From: Sulfurospirillum sp. 1612
GTDB lineage: Bacteria > Campylobacterota > Campylobacteria > Campylobacterales > Sulfurospirillaceae
Direction of reading: 5' to 3'
Length of the DNA stretch: 64,000 nucleotides
Assembly (NCBI RefSeq): GCF_036556685.1
Contig: NZ_CP140614.1
Span: 2,046,001 to 2,110,000 of the forward strand
Position numbers and translations under genes: made by a program. The number at the start of each line of letters is the position of its first letter. Position 1 is the first letter of the stretch. The notes under the pieces are model-generated. The model searched no databases. It had not been told where the DNA came from and was given only the letters and a program-made list of their open reading frames with translations. This document shows, piece after piece, positions 55,849 to 64,000 of this stretch.

Positions 55849-56802
55849 ATGAGACGTATCAAAATAATTTCATTGGCAGTGTTGTGTGTTTTTGGATTAA
55901 GTCTTCAAGCCTCAAGTACGAGAATCACCTATAAATCAGCCAAATCTTCATCGTCCTATTATCAAATGGCCGTCCAAGTTGGTGAAAATATCAATCACAT
56001 CACACATGGCAAGCTTAGTGTAACCATAGAAGAGAGTCAAGGTTCGGTTCAAAATGTCAAAGAAGCCAGAAAACGAACGGGTAATTATGTCTTTACAACG
56101 CCTCCGGTTCTCATCAAATTAGCGCAAGCCAAAAAAGCGATGTTTAAAAATGATAACCCAAAAAGTTATGACAAGATTCGCGCGCTTTTTCCTATTCCCT
56201 TTTTGACAATGCACTTTGTGGTACGCGCAGATTCTGGTATTAACACCTTTGCAGATCTTGCAGGAAAAAGTATCTTGATAGGAAAAGGTAGTTTTGGTGC
56301 TAAAGAAGCAGCAAAATACATCAAATTGTTTGGGTTAGCGGGAAAAGTCAAGTTAATCAATGCTGAACTCTCCGGTGCCGTTGCCGCACTCAAAAATGGT
56401 CAAATTGATGGCTTTGCCACATCAGGGTCCTATCCCGCACCTAACGTCATCGAAGCCGCAGCGAGTACCAAAATCAAAATCCTCAGTATGACACCACAAG
56501 AGATTAAATTAACCAAACGCGACCCGCTTGTCATCCCAGCAGGCACCTATCCCAACATCAATCATGATATCATGACAACCACGCTCCCCGTTGGTGTTTA
56601 TACGACCACTAACATGAGTGAAAAGACTGCCTATGAACTCACGAAGGCCTTTTGGGAATCAAAGAAAAACCTAGAAAAACAGAACATTTGGTGGAAAGCC
56701 ATTACGTTTAAAAATCTCAATATGTTCCATACCAAACTTCACAAAGGGGCGTTGAAATATTATGAAGAAGTCAAAGCAAACCTACCAGCTCGATTGAAAT
56801 AA
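55849..56802 (+). CDS. TRAP transporter solute receptor, TAXI family
   Basis: 317 residues: a signal peptide (IKIISLAVLCVFGLSLQAS), then the TAXI fold with SSYYQMAVQVGENINH, GSVQNVKEARKRTGNYVFTT, SGINTFADLAGKSILIGKGS and TTTLPVGVYTTTNMSEKTAYELTK. Binds a periplasmic ligand, in known cases glutamate or similar carboxylates, for the fused permease encoded eight bases downstream. Substrate not predictable from sequence. Confidence 0.9.
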   Translation: MRRIKIISLAVLCVFGLSLQASSTRITYKSAKSSSSYYQMAVQVGENINHITHGKLSVTIEESQGSVQNVKEARKRTGNYVFTTPPVLIKLAQAKKAMFKNDNPKSYDKIRALFPIPFLTMHFVVRADSGINTFADLAGKSILIGKGSFGAKEAAKYIKLFGLAGKVKLINAELSGAVAALKNGQIDGFATSGSYPAPNVIEAAASTKIKILSMTPQEIKLTKRDPLVIPAGTYPNINHDIMTTTLPVGVYTTTNMSEKTAYELTKAFWESKKNLEKQNIWWKAITFKNLNMFHTKLHKGALKYYEEVKANLPARLK

Positions 56803-56810
56803 ATCAAGAT

Positions 56811-58604
56811 ATGAGTGTTATTAATAACAAGCTACGACAATATTCACACCTCATCGTAGCTTGTTTTGCTTTTGTGACGGTTGCTTTTCATATTTATATC
56901 ATTTTTACAGGATTGATGCCCAATCTTGTGAGCAGACCCTTGCATCTTGCTTTAGTATTGCCATGGATTTTCTTATTCAGACAAGATGCAGTTTCTCGTT
57001 TGACACGATATATTGGCTATATTTTATTAGTTTGTGCCCTTTTTTCTTCTTTTTATATTTTGTTTTATCATACAAATTTAGAGGATCAATATGGTTCATT
57101 AGAGGGACCCCTTCAATACTTTGTCGCCATCAGCCTCATTATCAGCGTTTTAGAGATGGCTAGAAGATCCATCAAACTAGCCCTCCCACTCACCGCACTC
57201 ATCGCTTTGGCTTATGGACTTTTTGGACATTTAATACCGGGTAATTTTGGTCATCAAGAAATCCCATTAGATAGTTTTTTAGGTACCCTTGTTATCGCAG
57301 AAGGGGGCATTTATGGAAGTCTAACTGGAATATCTGTCAATGTTATCGCTGTTTTTGTCATCTTAGGTGCTTTTGTTGGTGTGGGAGAAGGGGGCAATGC
57401 GTTTATGATGATGTCAACCAAACTCGCCGGAAGATTACGTGGGGGTGCGGCCAAAGTCTCTATACTTGCCTCTGCATTTTTTGGTTCTATCTCAGGCTCT
57501 GCTTCTGCAAACGTCGCCTCTACGGGGGCTTTTACAATTCCTACGATGAAACGGCTCAAATATCCGCCATCCTTAGCCGCCGCAGTGGAAGCCGTCGCTA
57601 GTACAGGAGGTCAAATCATGCCTCCACTCATGGGCGCGGGTGCTTTTATCATGGCAGAACTCTTAGGCGTGAAATACTCCATCATCATGGCCGCAGCCAT
57701 TTTCCCGGCATTACTGTTTTTTCTCACTGTTTGGATTGGAATCAATATCTTTGCCAAAAAATATCATCTTGAAGCGATGCGAGATGAAGAGATTCCTACT
57801 TTAAAATTAGTCCTACAGCTTGCACCTTTTTTTATGATTCCTTTTTCTGCTTTATTGATTGAGCTCTTACTCATGCACAAAACCCCACAATATTCTGCCG
57901 CCATTGCTATCTTTATCACGATTTTTCTACTTTTAGTAGATCGAAGTTGGCAAGTATCATTCAGACATTGGGGTACGACATTTGTCCAAGGCACAATTGA
58001 AGCATCAAAACAGATTGCCATCATCGCATCAGTTATTATTTGTGCGAGTATCATCATCGGTGTTTTAAATATCACGGGTGTCGGTGTCAAAATTACTTCT
58101 GAAATACTATTTTTATCAGGGGGACAACTGTGGCTTGCGATGCTATTAACCGCCTTTGCGTGCTTAGTCTTGGGTATGGAAGTTCCCACAACCGCAGCTT
58201 ATATCATCTGTGTTTCCGTTGCCGGTCCCATTTTGGAGCAATATGGTTTATCAGCACTCCAAACACATCTTTTTATCTTTTGGTTTGCCCTGCTTTCTAC
58301 GATTACACCACCGGTTTGTGGCACCGTTTTTATCGCAGCGGGTATTGCGCAAACCAATTGGTTAGGTGTTGCCTCAAAAGCGATGCGCTTGGGAATTGGC
58401 CTGTATCTTATCCCGGTTGCATTTATCACCAATCAATATCTCATATATCCCGAAGAGCATTTTTTCTTTGCCCTGCTCTCCTTTATAAAAATATCTATTG
58501 GTCTTGCTGCAGTTTCATCTGCACTGGTCAATGAAAGTCACTCAAAAATAGTAAGATTTTTAATATTTTTATTAGGGCTTGGAATTATTTTATTTCCATT
58601 TTGA
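56811..58604 (+). CDS. TRAP transporter fused 4TM/12TM permease
   Basis: 597 residues, about 16-18 membrane segments: the small DctQ-like part lies at about 1-130, followed by the DctM-like part with GAFVGVGEGGNAFMMM, GSISGSASANVASTGAFTIP, ASTGGQIMPPLMGAGAFIMAE and STITPPVCGTVFIAAGI. Uses a sodium or proton gradient for import of the receptor's ligand. Such fusions always pair with TAXI receptors, as here. Convergent with aroC, 12 bases away. Confidence 0.93.
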   Translation: MSVINNKLRQYSHLIVACFAFVTVAFHIYIIFTGLMPNLVSRPLHLALVLPWIFLFRQDAVSRLTRYIGYILLVCALFSSFYILFYHTNLEDQYGSLEGPLQYFVAISLIISVLEMARRSIKLALPLTALIALAYGLFGHLIPGNFGHQEIPLDSFLGTLVIAEGGIYGSLTGISVNVIAVFVILGAFVGVGEGGNAFMMMSTKLAGRLRGGAAKVSILASAFFGSISGSASANVASTGAFTIPTMKRLKYPPSLAAAVEAVASTGGQIMPPLMGAGAFIMAELLGVKYSIIMAAAIFPALLFFLTVWIGINIFAKKYHLEAMRDEEIPTLKLVLQLAPFFMIPFSALLIELLLMHKTPQYSAAIAIFITIFLLLVDRSWQVSFRHWGTTFVQGTIEASKQIAIIASVIICASIIIGVLNITGVGVKITSEILFLSGGQLWLAMLLTAFACLVLGMEVPTTAAYIICVSVAGPILEQYGLSALQTHLFIFWFALLSTITPPVCGTVFIAAGIAQTNWLGVASKAMRLGIGLYLIPVAFITNQYLIYPEEHFFFALLSFIKISIGLAAVSSALVNESHSKIVRFLIFLLGLGIILFPF

Positions 58605-58616
58605 TACGTATGTCTC

Positions 58617-59693
58617 TTATGAATTGTAAACTTTTTTAACATTTTGAATGTTGGCACTCATATTTAAAAAGAGCATATCCACAATAACAAGTGCGGCCAT
58701 GGCCTCTGCCACGACGCTACCACGAATCGCAATACAAGGGTCATGTCGACCTTTGAGCGCGCAAATTTGCTCTTCGCCTTTGATATCTACGGTTTTTTGC
58801 TCTACAAATATGGAAGGTGTGGGCTTAAAATAGACTTTGATATTAATCGCATCACCATTGGAGATGCCTCCTAATATCCCGCCACTTTTATTGCTCAGAA
58901 AACCTTGAGATGAAATTTCATCATTATTATGAGACCCAAGCGTTGCGGATGCTTCAATACCATCACCAATCTCAACAGCTTTGACGCCATTGATGCTCAT
59001 CATGGCACTGGCTAAAACCGCATCGAGTTTGTGGTAGATTGGCTCACCCAATCCAATGGGAGGATTTTGTATCATGACACAGGCAACACCACCCACAGAA
59101 TTGTGGCTATTTTTGGCTTTTAAAATCGTCTCTTTCCAAAGTGCTTCTTTCTTAGAATCAAGCGCAAAAATCTCACTCTGTCGCGCCGCTTTATAATCAA
59201 ACAAATCGCCATCGATTCCACCAATAGAACTAATACCGCTGTGTACTTCGATATCTAACTCTTTGAGAATTAATTTTGCCACAGCACCAGCTGCCACGCG
59301 GGAAGCGGTTTCTCTAGCACTGCTTCGCCCCCCTCCACGATAATCTCTGATGCCATATTTATGAAAATAGGTAAAATCAGCATGCCCAGGACGAAAAAGG
59401 TCTTTGACATTGGTATAATCTTTACTTTTTTGATCTTCATTGAAAATGATGAGTTCAATCGGGGTACCGGTACTCTTGCCCTCAAAGACCCCACTGAGTA
59501 TCTCAACCTTGTCACCCTCTTTTCGTTGTGTGGAAAATTTATTAGTGCCTGGCTTTCGTCTGTCAAGTTCGCCTTGAATAAAATCCAGATCAATCGCAAC
59601 GCCGGAGGGCACGCCATCAATCAAACATCCAATTGCTTTACCGTGAGACTCTCCAAACGTACTAAAAGAAAACCGCACACCGAATTGATTCAT
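58617..59693 (-). CDS. aroC: Chorismate synthase
   Basis: 358 residues. Signatures: FSTFGESHGKAIGCLIDGVPSG, FRPGHADFTYFHKYGIRDYRGGGRSSARETASRVA and KGRHDPCIAIRGSVVAEAMAA cut into several FMN- and substrate-binding motifs. Last step of the shikimate pathway, using reduced FMN. Its start is one base after the rnc stop, with GGGAG inside rnc. Confidence 0.97.
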   Translation of the reverse strand: MNQFGVRFSFSTFGESHGKAIGCLIDGVPSGVAIDLDFIQGELDRRKPGTNKFSTQRKEGDKVEILSGVFEGKSTGTPIELIIFNEDQKSKDYTNVKDLFRPGHADFTYFHKYGIRDYRGGGRSSARETASRVAAGAVAKLILKELDIEVHSGISSIGGIDGDLFDYKAARQSEIFALDSKKEALWKETILKAKNSHNSVGGVACVMIQNPPIGLGEPIYHKLDAVLASAMMSINGVKAVEIGDGIEASATLGSHNNDEISSQGFLSNKSGGILGGISNGDAINIKVYFKPTPSIFVEQKTVDIKGEEQICALKGRHDPCIAIRGSVVAEAMAALVIVDMLFLNMSANIQNVKKVYNS

Positions 59694-59694
59694 C

Positions 59695-60378
59695 TTATTG
59701 TTCTCCCTTGCGTAATATTTTCAACGCAATTTCTGCAGAGGCTTGTTGTGCCCATTTTTTGCTTTTCCCTTTGGCTCTTGAAATCTCTTTGCCTTGTACG
59801 ACCACCGCCATCTCAAACTCTTTTTTGTGATCTGGTCCATAAGAGTGAATCAAGCGGTATTCTGGTGTCTCGCCATATTTGGCTTGTGTGAACTCTTGGA
59901 GTGTGGTTTTATAATCTCTAAAAACTGCTTCCATATCTATTTTTGGATACGCTTCATTCAGCAGTTTAATCGAAATTTCTTTGGCACGCTCCAATCCGGC
60001 TTCTAGATAAAGTGCCCCAATCAATGCTTCAAAAGCATTCGAAAGCAAAGAGGATTTTTCACGCCCTTTGTTGTTCTCTTCTGCTAGTGAAATATAGATA
60101 TGTTCCCCTAAATTTAGGATTTCTGCCAGTTTTTGAAAGCTTTTTTCATTCACCAATGAAGCTCTCAATTTCGAGAGCTCTCCCTCTGCAACTTTTGGAA
60201 ATTTGTGAAATAAAAATTCCCCGATAATCAAATCCAAAACCGCATCACCTAAAAATTCCAATCGTTCATTGTTATACGATTGTTTATAACTTTTATGCGT
60301 AAGAGCCTTGATTATCAGATTCTCATCTTTAAACTGATAACCCAAACGCTTTTGCAATATTTCTAGTTTTTGTTGCAA
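59695..60378 (-). CDS. rnc: Ribonuclease III
   Basis: 227 residues from a TTG start, nine bases after GGGAGG. Catalytic signature [20 protein letters not shown], the second metal ligands in [15 protein letters not shown], and a C-terminal double-stranded RNA-binding domain ([33 protein letters not shown]). Cuts double-stranded RNA, including rRNA precursors and possibly the hairpins in the ribosomal operon of this window. In a run rnhA - rnc - aroC. Confidence 0.96.
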   Translation of the reverse strand: MQQKLEILQKRLGYQFKDENLIIKALTHKSYKQSYNNERLEFLGDAVLDLIIGEFLFHKFPKVAEGELSKLRASLVNEKSFQKLAEILNLGEHIYISLAEENNKGREKSSLLSNAFEALIGALYLEAGLERAKEISIKLLNEAYPKIDMEAVFRDYKTTLQEFTQAKYGETPEYRLIHSYGPDHKKEFEMAVVVQGKEISRAKGKSKKWAQQASAEIALKILRKGEQ

Positions 60379-60411
60379 AAATCTATACCTCCCGTTTACA
60401 AATTTCTCTTT

Positions 60412-60831
60412 TTATCGTAACTTCTCTGCTTCTTCCTTGGCAATCTGATCACATCTCTCATTCTCTTCATGCCCATCATGTCCTCTCACCCACTTTGCTT
60501 GAATTTTATGTGGTTGTGAGACTTTTACATACTCTTTCCACAATTCAGGATTCTTAATTTTTACAAAATGTTTCTTTTTCCAATTTTCCAACCATTCATT
60601 GATGCCTTTTACGACATACGTCGAATCGCTTGTTATCTCTACATCACAGGGACTCTTCAAAGCCTTTAGCCCTTCTATTACGGCTTTTAGTTCCATCTGG
60701 TTGTTGGTAGCGACTTTTTCTCCTCCTTTAATAATTTTTTCGTGATCTTTAAACCTTAAAATTGCGCAATAACCGCCAGCTCCAGGGTTTCCCAAAGAGG
60801 AACCATCAGAGAAAAGATAGATTTTCTTCAT
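60412..60831 (-). CDS. rnhA: Ribonuclease HI
   Basis: 139 residues from the second of two tandem ATGs (60831), five bases after AAGGA; the open frame extends further up but only inside the TPR gene. Catalytic acidic residues in FSDGSSLGNPGAGGYCAI, MELKAVIEGL, TSDSTYVVKGI and ERCDQIAKEEA. Degrades RNA of RNA-DNA hybrids. Overlaps the TPR gene by 26 bases. Confidence 0.96.
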   Translation of the reverse strand: MKKIYLFSDGSSLGNPGAGGYCAILRFKDHEKIIKGGEKVATNNQMELKAVIEGLKALKSPCDVEITSDSTYVVKGINEWLENWKKKHFVKIKNPELWKEYVKVSQPHKIQAKWVRGHDGHEENERCDQIAKEEAEKLR

Positions 60832-61849
60832 CATGATCCTTAACGATAGAGCTTTGTACTTTGGCTGTAGCGATAGATTGGCAATTTGGACATCTATAAA
60901 AATAGATAGGAAAAACATTTTTGCATTCACTGCACATATAATGAAAACTCAAGTTTGCTTTGTGATACTGTTCCTTTTCTAAGATGCCGAGCACTTCGAG
61001 TTCAAAAGAGGAATTTTGAGAGGGTTCAAACGCAATGTAGCCTTTTGCCATCGCAATGTGTCGCAAAAAAGTATCCTCATATTTTGATAAATCCAACCAA
61101 TCTTTATCTGCCGCCCACAGCAAATCGATAATATCTAAGTATTCAAAATCTCGCATTTCATCTTCATGGATTTCAAGTTTATGTTGTTGCAAAAACTCAA
61201 AATACTTTCGCTGCAAAAATTTATCCTCATGATACAATAATTTTAGTTTAGCAGCTTTTTGCTTTTTGTTTAATTTTATATCATTGCACACCTGCAATGC
61301 ATTGATGTAATGGCGTTGTTTACTCACTTTTGCACCCAATTCTTCTAGTGCATCTAACACTTCGATTGCTTTTTTGTACTCTTTTAGTTTTTCATAAACG
61401 ACGGTCAAATATTTGAGCGACTCTTCATTGCGAGGATGAATCCGTAACGATTCTAAAAAGACTTCCGCACTACGACTTAAAAAACCAGCCTTAAAGTAGA
61501 TTTTGCCCAGTGCCGATAAGATATACTGTTTTTTACTGCGGTCTTTGACGCGTTTGAGTGCGACAAGATAAATATTGATTGATTTCTCATAATCGCCTCC
61601 TTTGGAATACGCATCAGCTAAAAGCGCCAAAGATTCTACGGGGATGGCCGCATCTTGCAAAAGTTTTTTGTACTCTTTTTCGTCACTGATAATTTCAAAT
61701 TTTTTGACGAACTTCTCAATGCTCTCTTTTTCTTCCTTACTTTTAAACACACCCCACCAATAATTGACAAATGAAATGATAAATATAATGGCAAAAAGTA
61801 TAATAATCCCAAACATAGGGTCACGATACTCAATAAAAAAATTGTTCAA
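60806..61849 (-). CDS. Membrane-anchored TPR protein with C-terminal zinc ribbon (LapB-like layout)
   Basis: About 347 residues from TTG 61849 (residues counted from there): a short start, a membrane helix (MFGIIILFAIIFIISFVNYWW) cut here to 20 residues at about 12-31, many TPR-type helices and a zinc ribbon (CSECKNVF and RCPNCQS). This is the layout of LapB/YciM, which guides LpxC degradation in E. coli; the same role here is inference. The ATG at 61879 is unlikely as start because it is part of TATAAT on the minus strand; the TTG at 61849 has AAGG seven bases before it. Confidence 0.8.
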   Translation of the reverse strand: MNNFFIEYRDPMFGIIILFAIIFIISFVNYWWGVFKSKEEKESIEKFVKKFEIISDEKEYKKLLQDAAIPVESLALLADAYSKGGDYEKSINIYLVALKRVKDRSKKQYILSALGKIYFKAGFLSRSAEVFLESLRIHPRNEESLKYLTVVYEKLKEYKKAIEVLDALEELGAKVSKQRHYINALQVCNDIKLNKKQKAAKLKLLYHEDKFLQRKYFEFLQQHKLEIHEDEMRDFEYLDIIDLLWAADKDWLDLSKYEDTFLRHIAMAKGYIAFEPSQNSSFELEVLGILEKEQYHKANLSFHYMCSECKNVFPIYFYRCPNCQSIATAKVQSSIVKDHDEENLSFL

Positions 61850-61878
61850 ATCAAAACCTTGCTTATTTAAATAAGACA

Positions 61879-61884
61879 TTATAC
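61879..61884 (-). promoter_or_regulatory. -10 box of the TPR-rnhA-rnc-aroC operon, overlapping an ATG
   Basis: Minus strand TGG-TATAAT-GTC: an extended -10 element whose last bases form the ATG often expected as the start. The transcript would begin near 61872, inside that frame, leaving about 23 bases before the TTG at 61849. The divergent gap to dnaG is only 36 bases and offers no better box. Confidence 0.6.
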
Positions 61885-61903
61885 CAAATAAGTTTTTAAA
61901 TGC

Positions 61904-61909
61904 TATAAT
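61904..61909 (+). promoter_or_regulatory. -10 box giving a predicted leaderless dnaG mRNA
   Basis: TGC-TATAAT-TTGCTT-ATG: extended -10 with exactly six bases before the dnaG ATG and no ribosome-binding site. Confidence 0.65.
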
Positions 61910-61915
61910 TTGCTT

Positions 61916-63565
61916 ATGATAGACAACCAATCAATAGAAAATTTAAAACAAAGACTTGACATTGTCGATGTCGTCGGTAGTTATTTGGAATTGAAAAAAA
62001 ACGGAGCCAATTTCAAATGTATCTGTCCGTTTCATAACGACTCCAACCCCAGCCTCGTCATCAGTCCTTCAAAGCAGATATACCACTGTTTTAGCTGTCA
62101 GGCAGGAGGGGATGCGATCAAATTCGTCATGGAATATGAAAAGCTCAACTACCCTGAAGCGATAGAAAAACTTGCCACCATGTACAATTTTTCACTCACC
62201 TATACCAATGAAAATCACGTCACCCATAACAGTAAATTGATGCAAAATCTCACCATGTTTTTCAGGCAAAATCTTGATAAAAACAACCAGGCCAAAGCCT
62301 ATATCACACAACGTGGCATCAAAGAATCCATCATGGAAAAATTTGAACTTGGCTTTGCGGGAAGTTCCTTTGAGACGCTAAACTTTTTAAAAAATTACAA
62401 TCATAGTATCGATGAGGCTAAAGAGTATGGGGTGGCTGATTATTCTCAAAATGGCAGTGGGCAAGCATATTGTAGATTTGTTGACCGCGTCATGTTTCCG
62501 ATTCGCTCTAAAAATGGCATGATTGTAGGATTTGGAGGACGCACAATCTCAAATCATCCTGCCAAATATATCAACTCGCCACAAACCAAATATTTCAATA
62601 AATCGCGACTTTTATATGGCTATTATTTTGCAAAAGACAGTATTTTCAAAAACAAAAAAATTATCATTACAGAAGGCTACTTGGATGTGGTGATGCTGCA
62701 TCAAGCAGGTTTTGACAATGCTGTTGCAACTCTTGGTACCGCGCTTACAGAAGAGCATCTTCCCTTAATCGCAAAATTGGAGCCTGAAGTCATTCTTGCT
62801 TATGATGGCGATGATGCGGGAATCAATGCGGCACTCAAAGCGTCGATGTTACTCAGTCGCCACTCTTTTAAAGGGGGTGTGATTCTTTTTGGTGGGGGAT
62901 TAGACCCAGCAGACATGGTGAAGAACAATCAAATTGACAAACTAACCAAACTCTTTTCTCAAGCCCAACCTTTTGTCGAATTTGCCATTGAACGCATTGT
63001 CAAAAAGTACGATCTCAATGATCCCATTGAAAAAGAAAAAGCACTCCATGAAGGCACACAATACCTCCAAAGTATCCCTTTGGCACAACAAGAGAGTTAT
63101 CGCGGTGTTTTAAGCGGCGCACTCAATCTTCCTCAAAATTTAATCAAACTCAAACGCAACCAAACCCATCGTGACAAGAGAGAATCCTTTGAGGACTTTT
63201 TGGAATTGACCATTATCAAAACAATTTTACACAAACCCACACTGATTGATACCCTCTTAGATACCATCGATATTGTGATGTTCAAAACACACCATACCGA
63301 ATTTAAACTTTTGTTAGAAAATAAACTCGATGATGCAAGGCTCAGACGCATTATGCTCTGGGATGACATCAAAATCTATGAGGAAAATGATCTTTTTTCT
63401 GCTATGATTACATTTTTGATTCGATTTTATAGTGAAAAATTACACCATATTAAACATGACAAACTCTTAAATTATAAAGAAAAACAGTTTCATATTCGAT
63501 CGATTCAAGAAAAAATATTTAAATTAAAAAAAGGCGAGTTAGTAGCGTATGAAGAGGATAATTAG
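61916..63565 (+). CDS. dnaG: DNA primase
   Basis: 549 residues from the ATG at 61916. Zinc-binding domain with CPFHNDSNPS and YHCFSCQAGGDAIKF, the catalytic TOPRIM core with GGRTI, TEGYLDVVMLHQAG and AYDGDDAG, and a C-terminal helicase-binding part. Slightly shorter than E. coli primase (581), normal for the phylum. Makes RNA primers for replication. A TTG two codons earlier lies inside the promoter spacing and is rejected. Confidence 0.97.
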   Translation: MIDNQSIENLKQRLDIVDVVGSYLELKKNGANFKCICPFHNDSNPSLVISPSKQIYHCFSCQAGGDAIKFVMEYEKLNYPEAIEKLATMYNFSLTYTNENHVTHNSKLMQNLTMFFRQNLDKNNQAKAYITQRGIKESIMEKFELGFAGSSFETLNFLKNYNHSIDEAKEYGVADYSQNGSGQAYCRFVDRVMFPIRSKNGMIVGFGGRTISNHPAKYINSPQTKYFNKSRLLYGYYFAKDSIFKNKKIIITEGYLDVVMLHQAGFDNAVATLGTALTEEHLPLIAKLEPEVILAYDGDDAGINAALKASMLLSRHSFKGGVILFGGGLDPADMVKNNQIDKLTKLFSQAQPFVEFAIERIVKKYDLNDPIEKEKALHEGTQYLQSIPLAQQESYRGVLSGALNLPQNLIKLKRNQTHRDKRESFEDFLELTIIKTILHKPTLIDTLLDTIDIVMFKTHHTEFKLLLENKLDDARLRRIMLWDDIKIYEENDLFSAMITFLIRFYSEKLHHIKHDKLLNYKEKQFHIRSIQEKIFKLKKGELVAYEEDN

Positions 63566-64000
63566 ATGAAATGTTTAGCACTTTTTAGCGGTGGTTTAGA
63601 CAGTATGCTAGCCATCAAATTGATGAGTTTACAAGGCATTGAAGTGATGGCACTCAATATCAACATAGGATTTGGCTCCAAAACCGATGTCAGTGAGACA
63701 ATGAGGCGAAGAGCAAAAATTGCAGGGGCTGATTTTGCAGTGATTGATGTGCGAGAAACCTATCTCAAAGAAATACTCTTTTCACCAAAATACGGATACG
63801 GTAAAAATTTTAATCCGTGTATTGATTGTCATGGATTTATGTTTAAAACAGCCAAAAGCTTACTTAAAACCTACGACGCATCCTTTTTAATCACGGGTGA
63901 AGTACTAGGACAACGTCCTATGAGCCAACGTTCTAATGCTATCAAATCGGTGACAAAACTCTCAGGTGATGAAGAAAATCTGATATTAAGACCTTTGTGT
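63566..64000 (+). CDS. PP-loop ATPase, tRNA thiolation type (cut by the window edge)
   Basis: The ATG directly follows the dnaG stop (TAGATG) and the frame is open to the right edge, giving 145 residues. PP-loop LFSGGLDSMLA at the N-terminus, a Cys pair in NPCIDCHGFM and TGEVLGQRPMSQR. Related to the ThiI/MnmA group of ATP-dependent tRNA sulfur-transfer enzymes; the family often carries an NFACT-R-type domain further on, which would lie outside the window. Exact target unknown. Confidence 0.85.
   Translation, partial: MKCLALFSGGLDSMLAIKLMSLQGIEVMALNINIGFGSKTDVSETMRRRAKIAGADFAVIDVRETYLKEILFSPKYGYGKNFNPCIDCHGFMFKTAKSLLKTYDASFLITGEVLGQRPMSQRSNAIKSVTKLSGDEENLILRPLC

Overview
The window reads as a continuous piece of chromosome from a low-GC, free-living member of the Campylobacterota (former Epsilonproteobacteria), probably a Sulfurimonas/Sulfuricurvum-type organism. 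The evidence is the gene content and order: a ccoNOQP cbb3 oxidase operon followed by DUF4006, TPM and FixH genes; the run cco - two-component system - TauE/SafE - carA - DUF507 - MotE-like - FliJ-like - purA, known from Campylobacter; an S10-spc-alpha ribosomal operon with no rpmD (L30), with a AAA ATPase and rnhB on its far side as in Helicobacter; and AddAB instead of RecBCD. Genus-level placement is a guess. No tRNA, rRNA, CRISPR array, transposase or prophage gene was seen.

Layout. 1-2.5 kb: end of a sensor kinase and the MsrPQ methionine sulfoxide reductase. 2.5-6.7 kb: the only accessory-looking stretch, with a peptide-binding protein, three copies of a 167-bp structured repeat (4067-4233, 4306-4472, 5397-5563), a DUF234 gene with no ordinary start codon lying between copies 2 and 3, a PAS protein and a small CZB-like protein. 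6.6-13.2 kb: DUF523, rpsI-rplM, addA-addB. 13.2-20.5 kb: the cbb3 oxidase operon with assembly and accessory genes (including an unlisted 33-residue membrane peptide), its neighbouring two-component system and a TauE/SafE protein. 20.5-30.4 kb: carA, DUF507, a LysE exporter, two flagellar export/motor-type coiled-coil proteins, purA, hisZ, an aminotransferase, two membrane proteins, adenosine deaminase and a HAD phosphatase. 30.4-37.2 kb: tkt, ispA, a PDZ protein, ybaB, panD, murE, a helical repeat protein and an Nfu-type Fe-S protein. 37.4-51.4 kb: the complete S10-spc-alpha operon (29 genes, all minus strand). 51.5-64 kb: ATPase, rnhB, a small cytochrome c pair, cstA, a TAXI-TRAP transporter, aroC, rnc, rnhA, a TPR/zinc-ribbon protein, dnaG and the start of a PP-loop ATPase.

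The housekeeping operons are ordinary. What stands out is regulatory. Three genes (the peptide-binding protein, the AAA ATPase and dnaG) have a perfect TATAAT box exactly six bases before their ATG and no Shine-Dalgarno, so they should be read from leaderless mRNAs. The TPR gene divergent from dnaG has its apparent ATG fused to a TATAAT box, moving its real start to a TTG downstream. Strong hairpins separate rplO/secY, map/infA and infA/rpmJ inside the ribosomal operon. The 167-bp repeats carry a GC-rich 14-bp hairpin whose arm changes mostly preserve G-U/G-C pairing on the plus strand, suggesting an RNA element. The only stretch over 300 bases without a gene is 4031-4527, which holds repeat copies 1 and 2 and two promoters.
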